Position numbers and translations under genes: made by a program. DNA of 63,841 nt from a virus, in IMG/VR virus record IMGVR_UViG_3300032088_000004, positions 1-63,841 of that record; one strand, given 5' to 3'. A model generated the notes under the pieces. The model ran no database searches. It was not told the DNA's origin and saw only the letters and a program-made list of their open reading frames with translations. Numbering within the stretch: position 1 is the first letter of the stretch; every line of letters starts with the position of its first letter. Shown one piece after another: positions 57,583-63,841 of this stretch.

Positions 57583-58842
57583 TTATCCTACAAAAATGTA
57601 ATTCGGTACTTTATCGAGTACCTTTTCGGTATTATCAAGCATGTTGGCGTCTTGCTCTGCCAACTTAGCATATGTAAGCTCCGCCAAGGTGGTTTTAAGC
57701 TCTTCTCTTAGCTTTTGCTGCTCGTCCTTACCTTCGGAGATTAAAGCGGCGCCATTGAGCGTGACCGACTCTCCTGGTATGGGTACCGTTCCAAACTTTG
57801 AGCGTATTTGTCCGAGGGTCTCCTTGCATAAAGATAAAGCGAATCGGCGAATCCACTGTTTACCTATTGAATTGATACTCTCATAAGGTAAGTTTCCGAT
57901 CGGCAGCGTGTTCATGTTGTTGACACCGTCAGTAGCCTTGTCATCATTCTGCCACACGTCTTGCGGTACAGAAAATTCGACCCACATCTTTGCTTGCATA
58001 GCCGTCTGTGGGATAGGATACAATCTAAGTTTGTTATTTTTCAATTCATATGACCAATGAGACATTCTAGTATAAATGGCGTCTTCAAATGCTTGGGCCT
58101 GTGCTTTGTTGTGCCAGGCAGGAATCAATTGAAACGTTGAGTCATCTGAGAACTGTCCGTAGTTGTGCATATTACCAACAACATTTAACCCACCGTAGTA
58201 GCCAAAGAATCTCCACATTGCGTGGGGCGTCTTGTAATACACTTTCTTTATAAGAACCTTTTTGCCAGCGACAGTACTTGAATGTTCTGTCGAGGTCTCT
58301 ATTATTCGCTGAAGGTCGTAGTCTTGCTCTCCAACAATTACGTTAAACGATGCAGAGAACTGTGTTGAGCCGTTCAGGCCGATTTCCGAGCCAATACCAT
58401 TTGCGACGCGTCGAGTCATGCTATAATCAAATTTGGGATACTTCAGTGCAACATGGCCCCCTTCAAGAGATGAAGATAACGCTCCTGGCAGAATGTTTCC
58501 GTCCGAGTCAAAGGACCCTGTTGTGTTTCCAAGTGCGTCTGACAGTATGTTCGTCGCCTGATGGACATTTATAAGGTAGGAATATTCTAGGACCGATTCT
58601 TCGTAAGCTGCATACACGTTGCCCTCTGTCAGTTCTAAATCCAGAACGTCTCCGCCGAGTTTCTTGTATACATATGATACTTGATCCATTGCTCCAGTTA
58701 GGAATTGCAAAGAATACAAAGGTGAGTCTTCATCTGAGTATATCTTATACGGCGCCGTGCTGTTAACGTTATATGTTGAGCCCGTAGCCGGCAAGACAAT
58801 TGCAAGCAGTGTACTTGCTGGTGTTAATGTAGGTACAGACAT
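57583..58842 (-). CDS. gp13: Neck protein (gp13-like)
   Basis: A 419-residue protein. LDLELTEGNVYAAYEESVLE followed by YSYLINVHQATN is typical of gp13-type neck proteins of T4-like phages, and the C-terminal part has KQWIRRFALSLCKETLGQIR and then KFGTVP. It precedes gp14 and gp15 homologues in the same order as T4 and has a candidate late motif 29 nt upstream. Confidence 0.72.
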   Translation of the reverse strand: MSVPTLTPASTLLAIVLPATGSTYNVNSTAPYKIYSDEDSPLYSLQFLTGAMDQVSYVYKKLGGDVLDLELTEGNVYAAYEESVLEYSYLINVHQATNILSDALGNTTGSFDSDGNILPGALSSSLEGGHVALKYPKFDYSMTRRVANGIGSEIGLNGSTQFSASFNVIVGEQDYDLQRIIETSTEHSSTVAGKKVLIKKVYYKTPHAMWRFFGYYGGLNVVGNMHNYGQFSDDSTFQLIPAWHNKAQAQAFEDAIYTRMSHWSYELKNNKLRLYPIPQTAMQAKMWVEFSVPQDVWQNDDKATDGVNNMNTLPIGNLPYESINSIGKQWIRRFALSLCKETLGQIRSKFGTVPIPGESVTLNGAALISEGKDEQQKLREELKTTLAELTYAKLAEQDANMLDNTEKVLDKVPNYIFVG

Positions 58843-58871
58843 TTTTGTCCCTCGCTAAATATAGTTTATCA

Positions 58872-58883
58872 ATATAAATAGTT
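58872..58883 (-). promoter_or_regulatory. Candidate late promoter motif upstream of the neck genes
   Basis: The minus strand reads AACTATTTATAT about 29 nt before the gp13-like start. Confidence 0.5.
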
Positions 58884-58908
58884 GTTGAGGCTAGCAATTA
58901 ACCTAGGC

Positions 58909-59298
58909 TTATGATTTTGTTTTCGTAGTGCGGCGCCTGCGTGTTGCAGAAGTAGTTTTCTTTGGCGTGTTAGAAGTAGTCTTTTTGGTTGTAGGAGTTT
59001 TCTTAACTGCCGGAGTCGTTTTAATTATTGTCTCTGGCTTTTCTAGATTGGGCGCTTCAACGTTGGGCTCCTCAAGCTGGGTTTCCTTATCTTCCTTTAT
59101 GAACTTTAGAGCATTAGGGTTTTGCTTTGTTTCTTCCGGTGCTGGTTCAACAGCTTTCGTGGCAATCTCTGTTGGCGCCTCTACTACTGTCTCTACTGTT
59201 TCTGTTATTTGCCCTCGCAGTCTTGCGAATGTGTCTCTAAGTGCCGATGCTTTGTTTGCATATTTTGGGCTTCTTAATTTTCTTGCTTTCTTTCCCAT
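58909..59298 (-). CDS. Small basic, low-complexity protein
   Basis: A 129-residue protein. It has a basic start (MGKKARKLRSPKYANKA), an acidic proline-rich middle and a C-terminal third made almost only of K, T, R, S and P (for example KKTTSATRRRRTTKTKS). The tail resembles histone H1-type DNA-binding tails. It lies between two capsid-region genes with a candidate late motif and may be packaged with the DNA (inference). Confidence 0.6.
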   Translation of the reverse strand: MGKKARKLRSPKYANKASALRDTFARLRGQITETVETVVEAPTEIATKAVEPAPEETKQNPNALKFIKEDKETQLEEPNVEAPNLEKPETIIKTTPAVKKTPTTKKTTSNTPKKTTSATRRRRTTKTKS

Positions 59299-59320
59299 GG
59301 GAATATCCTTTCGTGTTATA

Positions 59321-59333
59321 TAATAAATAGGTT
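59321..59333 (-). promoter_or_regulatory. Candidate late promoter motif
   Basis: The minus strand reads AACCTATTTATTA about 22 nt before the basic protein gene. It carries one extra C relative to the other copies. Confidence 0.4.
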
Positions 59334-59338
59334 GGATA

Positions 59339-59376
59339 TAAAAAAACCCCCAACCAGGATTGGAAGGGGGTTTTTA
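59339..59376 (-). terminator. Rho-independent terminator
   Basis: AAAAACCCCC and GGGGGTTTTT pair around an inner CC/GG stem, followed on the minus strand by a long T run. It ends the 59396-59827 transcript. Confidence 0.85.
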
Positions 59377-59395
59377 GAAGATTTGCTAAATCTTA

Positions 59396-59827
59396 TTAAG
59401 CAGCTACTACAGTTGGCTCAAACCCAACCCACTGAACGCCGTCTGCTTTAGCTACAACCAACATGGCGTTTGTAGCTACAGTGATGCCAGCGTTATCGGC
59501 GGCCGGTAAAATCTTATCACCAGATGCAGGATACACTTCCAAAGTGCCTCCCGCATTGTTTTGTATAAGATAAATATGGCCGTCTGCAACATCAGCTAGT
59601 GCTGGAAGAACAACTCCCTTGGTGCCATCGCCGCCAGAGACCAAAACAACTGCACCGCCTAATGCAGCAATAGCTCCGGCGTTTCCCTGGGCGTTGCCGG
59701 CTGCGGCAACGGCCTGAGCGCCGAGAGCAAGGCCCTGAAAACCAGTTCCTGCTCCGAGAGTGATTTCTCTCTTCAAATTCTCCATTAATGACTGGACTCT
59801 CGCCAGCCCTACTCTTTTTGTACCCAT
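59396..59827 (-). CDS. Small head-associated structural protein
   Basis: A 143-residue protein. I chose the ATG at 59825-59827 because GGAGG lies 8 nt upstream. After a helical start the sequence is rich in G, A and V (AIAALGGAVVLVSGGDGTKG), then YLIQNNAGGTLEVYPASGDK, resembling beta-rich decoration proteins. It sits directly after the major capsid gene and between two terminators, so it is made as a single strong unit. Confidence 0.65.
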   Translation of the reverse strand: MGTKRVGLARVQSLMENLKREITLGAGTGFQGLALGAQAVAAAGNAQGNAGAIAALGGAVVLVSGGDGTKGVVLPALADVADGHIYLIQNNAGGTLEVYPASGDKILPAADNAGITVATNAMLVVAKADGVQWVGFEPTVVAA

Positions 59828-59910
59828 TTTATAACCCTCCATTGGTTTTACCATTTATAATCATGTCATGAAACTGGGTGTATCATTACAATCACTAATA
59901 ACTAGTGCCA

Positions 59911-59950
59911 GAAAAAACAAAACCCCCGACCAAATTAATGACCGGGGGTT
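59911..59950 (-). terminator. Rho-independent terminator after the major capsid gene
   Basis: On the minus strand AACCCCCG and CGGGGGTT pair around an AT-rich loop, followed by TTGTTTTTT. Confidence 0.88.
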
Positions 59951-59978
59951 AAGTTTATCTAATCGCTGTTTTCAGCTA

Positions 59979-62015
59979 TTAGGCTGTTGCACCGGACTCA
60001 CCAAGGAGACCACGTACAATAACTAGACCATACATATCTGGTCTAACCATCTTCTTGGCGTAACGGGTCATAACACCCTTACGTGGCACGAAGTCTTCCG
60101 TACCGAAAATGGTTGGCGTGACCTGCAATGGCACGTATGGAGCATAGACATATCCACTTTCGAGGAATGAACTACCCTTACGCCCAACGAGGACAACGTT
60201 TCGGATGAAGTAAGGGTCGACGTAAACGTCAAACTTCTTACTCAAGCTACCAGCCTTAACAGCACCGATGGTGCCTCTGTCCTGGTCAGCAGTTACGCTT
60301 GCGCGGAAACCACTAGTGAATTCCAAGATGTTCGCAACCTCAGGAGAACAAACAACAAAGTTTGCACCGCCGCGGAGCGTCTTTCTGTGGATCTGAGCAC
60401 TAACATCGTTGATAGTCTCAATGAGGGTTTCATACCACTCACTGACAGTACCAGTGAAGTCAGGAGCTGCAGAACTAGCGCCCTGCTCAACACCTTCCGA
60501 GTTAACGAAAAGACCTGGAGCGCGTGACCAGTAACGAGTACCGGCGGTTGCTCCGCGAACAAGCTCACCAAGAAGCTCACGGTCGATTTCCAAAGCAATC
60601 TGCTCTGAAAGAATACCAGTAAGCTCAACCTCTGCGTCGAGGTTGTGATAAGCGTTGAGGTCCTGACCAAGCTCTGGAGACCACTTGGCCTTCAGTTTCT
60701 TAGTCTGTGCAGTAACAGCGATGCTGTCAACCTTGATGTCAATCTCTGCAATCGCATTCTTATTCGAAGTAGACCCAGAGTTTCCAGTTCCTGGCGTAGG
60801 CTCTTCAAGTGCCCATATATCAGCACCAACGATAGAACCTAGGCCTCCGCCTGTGGCAAGCTGGTCTCTTGCGGGACCTTCAAGTCTACAACTCGAAGCT
60901 GCACCATGAACTTCAACTCCCCACTGTGCAGTGCTTACCGCGTCGACAGCGGCGTTGGCGGTGCCAAGAGCTTTAAGTCTCTCAATCTCTGCAACGATGG
61001 CATCCTTGTTTGCATCAGTAAGGGCATCCAATGAAGCCTGTGTGGTGTCGGCATCCGCGTGGCCGTAGAGTGTTGGTAGACCCAAGTCTATTACAACGCT
61101 TGGCTCAATAACCATTCTCTTTAATCCGCTGATGCTCTTAAGACCGTTAACGGACTCTGTTGCAACACTCGTAAGTCTTCGGATGGTGCGAAAAACAACA
61201 GCCTGAAAATCGTGGTCGGTGGCGGCTTGGCCAAAGATTGCGCCGCCGTCTGACTGGAACACTACAGCTTCCATGCCGTCTTTAAGAGCAAACTGCAGTG
61301 TGCCTGTTGCGGCGGCTACGCCCTGGATGGCAAGTACGCGTAGTGACAAAGCCTGTGGAACACCTGGGTCAAGCTGGCGACGAGCGCTAGCCTCGGCAGT
61401 GGACTCGGCAGCTGTGAGGTCGATACCTGCAGCTGCGAACGGGTCGCTGCCAGCAGAAATCAAAACGTGTGCGCCGAGGTCAGGGTCAAAATCCTGGTCC
61501 TTCCCGACGTTAGCAGCAGTAACTGCTTCGTTTGTACTTGCAAGGCTGATTGCGTCCGCGCCTCGTACGATAGCGTTGGACTTGCCTGTGCCGAGGTTAT
61601 AAAAACCTCCGTCCGGAGTAACGCCGTCAACGATTTCGGAAGCAACCTTGCGGCCGCCGTAGAGTGACTCTCCAGAAGTTTCATGAGTGAAGTCCAAGAA
61701 GAAAATCAATCCACTTGGAAGACTCATTGGCTGAACGCTAACGAGATCATTTGCAATCAATCCACCGAATACACGGCGAACGATTGGGAAAGCAACTGCT
61801 GCGAAGCCTTCGACATCGCCAGCTGCCATAGAGGATGCTTCGCGAAGAAGCTCCTTGGCTTGGTTTTCGAGAAGAACTGCCATTCCTTGCTTAGCTTGGC
61901 CTTGAGAAAGGCCCTCTAGCAAGCCGGTAGCTTCCCATTTGTTTAGTAGAGCTGCGCCTTCAGCTTGCATATCGCGATGCTGGACGCCCTCTGTTAGTTT
62001 TTGTAAAACAGACAT
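59979..62015 (-). CDS. gp23: Major capsid protein (gp23-like)
   Basis: A 678-residue HK97-fold capsid protein of T4 type. It has AFPIVRRVFGGLIANDLVSV, PSGLIFFLDF and the P-domain helix region AVDAVSTAQWGVEVHG. The C-terminal core includes KLKAKWSPELGQDLNAYHNL, ANFVVCSPEVANILEF and VDPYFIRNVVLVGRKGS. It is longer than T4 gp23 (521 residues). The extra length lies between about residues 150 and 330 and probably forms an insertion domain. AAGGAGGTGA precedes the ATG. Confidence 0.93.
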   Translation of the reverse strand: MSVLQKLTEGVQHRDMQAEGAALLNKWEATGLLEGLSQGQAKQGMAVLLENQAKELLREASSMAAGDVEGFAAVAFPIVRRVFGGLIANDLVSVQPMSLPSGLIFFLDFTHETSGESLYGGRKVASEIVDGVTPDGGFYNLGTGKSNAIVRGADAISLASTNEAVTAANVGKDQDFDPDLGAHVLISAGSDPFAAAGIDLTAAESTAEASARRQLDPGVPQALSLRVLAIQGVAAATGTLQFALKDGMEAVVFQSDGGAIFGQAATDHDFQAVVFRTIRRLTSVATESVNGLKSISGLKRMVIEPSVVIDLGLPTLYGHADADTTQASLDALTDANKDAIVAEIERLKALGTANAAVDAVSTAQWGVEVHGAASSCRLEGPARDQLATGGGLGSIVGADIWALEEPTPGTGNSGSTSNKNAIAEIDIKVDSIAVTAQTKKLKAKWSPELGQDLNAYHNLDAEVELTGILSEQIALEIDRELLGELVRGATAGTRYWSRAPGLFVNSEGVEQGASSAAPDFTGTVSEWYETLIETINDVSAQIHRKTLRGGANFVVCSPEVANILEFTSGFRASVTADQDRGTIGAVKAGSLSKKFDVYVDPYFIRNVVLVGRKGSSFLESGYVYAPYVPLQVTPTIFGTEDFVPRKGVMTRYAKKMVRPDMYGLVIVRGLLGESGATA

Positions 62016-62053
62016 TATAAAATCACCTCCTTTTCTATAAATTTAATTTAGAT

Positions 62054-63220
62054 TTATTGTGTCTTTATCCCTGCCAATTTCTGCATTCTATTATACAAAG
62101 GATTGGCTTCCTTGTTTGGTTGCTCATTACGAGCCGCGACAAGTAGCGATGACCTTCTCGATACCACTTCATTTAATGTTGCACTCTTCCTCACGTCTGA
62201 AGTAGTTGTAACAGTTTCATTCATTGTATCAAAGACTATCTTTGCTTCTTGTACTGTTTCGGCTTTGGAAATGGCTTCGACAATTTTTCTTTTTTGTCGC
62301 TCATTCAAGGAGGCATTCTCTAAGGCCTGGTTTATATACAGCAACTTTGCGTTAGAAACATTCATGGTTTCCAGCTTTTCTTGCAAAGTATCAAAAGCTG
62401 TGTCAAATTTCTTGTTCTGATTCTGAAGCTTTGTTGCCGCAGAAATTAAAGTCTTGTTTTCTTTTTGAAGAGCGGCAACGTTCTTTCGAAGTTCCTCGTT
62501 CTCTTCTTTTACTTCACTGTCTTGCTCTCTGGCAAGCAGCATCGATTCGTATTCTCTCATCATAGGTTCAGGTGTTCCTGCCCAACCTGATTTTTGTGGT
62601 TCGAAATCAACTCTAACTCTTTCCATGAGTTCGTCGAGGTCAATCTCTTCTTCATTAATTCCCATCTCGGCGAGAACTTCCTGCATCATATCAGAAGAAA
62701 TGTCAACTCCGATGTTTGAGTCGACGTCAGGAGTGGTATCCATGTCAGGAGTGGTGTCTACGTCAACATCTGCAGCGATATCTTCGTCATCAAAGATATC
62801 GATACCAATCTCGTCGTCGCCAATCTCGTCTCCGCTAGCAAATGGACCTTCATCGTTCTCATCCTCATATTCTGCTTCGAGTGAATCGAGTTTAATGTTG
62901 ATTATCTGGTCATCATCCGACTTAAAAGAGTCGGGCAGTCCGCCCATAAGGGAATCAGGATCTAAAGCAATCTCTTCTGCTCCTGGCTCTTCCTCTGTTA
63001 CAGGCTCTTCCATAGACATATCGTCCATTCCCATGTCCATGTCACCCATGGCGTCGGCGGGCATGCCCATCTCGTCCTCTGGTGCCTCTTCCAAGAGATT
63101 ATTGACGGCAGTTTTAACTTCTTCTGAATATTTTTCAATTACAAGTTGTTCTGCGTTTTTCAACGCGGCTTCTTTGAGCGCTTTTGCGTCGACAATGGCT
63201 CTCTCAAGTAGGTTTGACAT
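62054..63220 (-). CDS. gp22: Prohead scaffold/core protein (gp22-like)
   Basis: A 388-residue protein directly upstream of the capsid gene, as T4 gp22 is. The middle (about residues 45-190) is extremely acidic with runs of D, E, M and G. Residues 230-300 form a coiled coil, and the C-terminus has RKIVEAISKAETVQEAKIVF, the most conserved part of gp22-like scaffolds. Such scaffolds are cut away by a prohead protease, which is not seen in the window. Confidence 0.82.
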   Translation of the reverse strand: MSNLLERAIVDAKALKEAALKNAEQLVIEKYSEEVKTAVNNLLEEAPEDEMGMPADAMGDMDMGMDDMSMEEPVTEEEPGAEEIALDPDSLMGGLPDSFKSDDDQIINIKLDSLEAEYEDENDEGPFASGDEIGDDEIGIDIFDDEDIAADVDVDTTPDMDTTPDVDSNIGVDISSDMMQEVLAEMGINEEEIDLDELMERVRVDFEPQKSGWAGTPEPMMREYESMLLAREQDSEVKEENEELRKNVAALQKENKTLISAATKLQNQNKKFDTAFDTLQEKLETMNVSNAKLLYINQALENASLNERQKRKIVEAISKAETVQEAKIVFDTMNETVTTTSDVRKSATLNEVVSRRSSLLVAARNEQPNKEANPLYNRMQKLAGIKTQ

Positions 63221-63275
63221 TCTTTTGACTCCTAAAAAATTCTGTTTTTATGCATTGGCAAATAATTTTGCCTCT

Positions 63276-63287
63276 AAGTAAATAGTT
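63276..63287 (-). promoter_or_regulatory. Candidate late promoter motif upstream of the scaffold-capsid unit
   Basis: The minus strand reads AACTATTTACTT about 55 nt before the scaffold gene start. Confidence 0.5.
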
Positions 63288-63326
63288 GTGGGCTGTTTAA
63301 AGGGAAGGAAAAAATTTTGAGGTGAT

Positions 63327-63764
63327 TTAGAAGGTGGAACAAGCTGCGTAAAACTGAACTTTGTCGTTAGCACCGTTTGAGCTAATTTTAAATCTAACCT
63401 TGTCAAACCCCAGGATTGGTATAATAGCAAATGCACCATCAGCTGCTAGAGATACAGCGGCGCCGTGAATATCCTTTGTTAAGGCAAACTCACTAAAAGC
63501 ATTGACAGTTCCATTTGCGTTGAACGTGGCCGCGGCGTGGGTAATTCCAAAAACCTCAAGTGAAGGGTCGCCTCCATCTGTATTGTCAAGACCTTTTACA
63601 AAAACATGCAAAAATCTTTGGTTTTCTGTAATGCAATCAACTGCGTCACCGCCATGTACTATTTCTTTCGCAGTACCTAGAGCGTCAGTCCCTGCTCTGT
63701 GTTTGGATAATATGTTCTTTGGGCTGCGGGTTCTACCCCAACTGGTGTGCTTAAATTGTGACAT
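63327..63764 (-). CDS. Small head-region structural protein
   Basis: A 145-residue beta-rich protein. It starts MSQFKHTSWGRTRSPKNIL and has RFLHVFVKGLDNTDGGDPSL, a G/A-rich middle and the strand DKVRFKISSNGANDKVQFYA. It resembles small capsid decoration proteins in composition. It lies just before the scaffold gene. Confidence 0.55.
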   Translation of the reverse strand: MSQFKHTSWGRTRSPKNILSKHRAGTDALGTAKEIVHGGDAVDCITENQRFLHVFVKGLDNTDGGDPSLEVFGITHAAATFNANGTVNAFSEFALTKDIHGAAVSLAADGAFAIIPILGFDKVRFKISSNGANDKVQFYAACSTF

Positions 63765-63778
63765 CTTTTATATAACTC

Positions 63779-63841
63779 CTATTTAAAATTTTCAAACTTG
63801 TCTTTATAGTCTTGTGTAGACTTCTGAGAGAGTTTTTTCTT
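63779..63841 (-). CDS. C-terminal fragment of a gene running off the right edge
   Basis: The last 20 codons and stop of a minus-strand gene. They are highly charged (KKKLSQKSTQDYKDKFENFK). It precedes the small head protein by about 15 nt. By T4 order it could belong to the head assembly genes, but the fragment is too short to tell. Confidence 0.5.
   Translation of the reverse strand, partial: KKKLSQKSTQDYKDKFENFK

Noticed and set aside
62625-63281. Long plus-strand frame of 218 codons
   Set aside because: It is the mirror of the acidic scaffold gene and shows the same S/I/P-rich composition artefact. All supported genes are on the minus strand.
1-63841. Prophage or integrated element
   Set aside because: No integrase, repressor, attachment site or flanking bacterial genes are visible; gene content and one-strand packing fit a free lytic phage genome.

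Overview
The window is a contiguous stretch of a large, strictly lytic-looking tailed phage with a contractile tail and a T4-type virion. It carries a gp23-like major capsid protein, a gp22-like scaffold, gp13/gp14/gp15-like neck and tail-completion proteins, a tail sheath, a tail tube and a gp53-like LysM baseplate protein. Every gene I can support lies on the minus strand, packed with short overlaps. No gap without a gene reaches 300 bases, and I see no integrase, repressor or insertion sequence. The host is not shown directly. A secreted MopE/VWA lipoprotein of a kind common in Myxococcota/Bradymonadota-like bacteria, together with host-type sigma70 promoters, suggests a marine or environmental Gram-negative host from that direction (inference).

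Left end (1-3848): 22 tandem tiny genes, each about 51-68 codons and predicted to encode small SH3/KOW-like beta-barrels. All but two junctions overlap by exactly 14 nt. A conserved stretch of about 30 bp at each junction codes at once for the C-terminal tail of one protein (EVISESR), the Shine-Dalgarno site, the start codon and the N-terminus (MKVGDLV) of the next. The array runs off the left edge. A perfect sigma70 promoter lies at its head and another inside it. This is the most unusual system in the window.

Early/accessory block (3850-19750): more SH3-like small proteins, thymidine kinase, a UvdE-type UV endonuclease, an Smr-like protein, an orphan LeuA-regulatory-domain-like protein, two large unknown proteins, glutaredoxin, an XhlA/holin-like protein, GroEL, ClpP, an acidic protein, a mini-protein with a sigma70 region-4 helix-turn-helix, an IMPDH/GMP-reductase-like enzyme, dUTPase and an L,D-transpeptidase-like protein.

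Replication and metabolism block (19761-40156): a bacterial-type DnaE polymerase III alpha subunit, the MopE/VWA lipoprotein, a secreted lytic transglycosylase, ThyX, a GroES-like protein, a GapR-like protein, a fusion of a PD-(D/E)XK nuclease-like domain with a Mom-like DNA-modification domain, an odd tRNA-Gly, class II ribonucleotide reductase, DnaB-type helicase, a 5'-3' exonuclease/RNase H, UvsX, a gp32-like SSB, an FtsZ/tubulin-like protein and a short family A polymerase. Thymidylate, dUTP, purine and ribonucleotide enzymes would feed a dedicated replisome.

Virion block (40137-63841): baseplate, tape-measure-like, tube, sheath, repetitive fibre, neck, capsid and scaffold genes. Early and middle genes carry TTGACA-17 bp-TATAAT type promoters. 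Several virion genes instead carry the motif AACTATTTAY upstream, a candidate late promoter that may depend on the phage's own region-4 mini-sigma protein.
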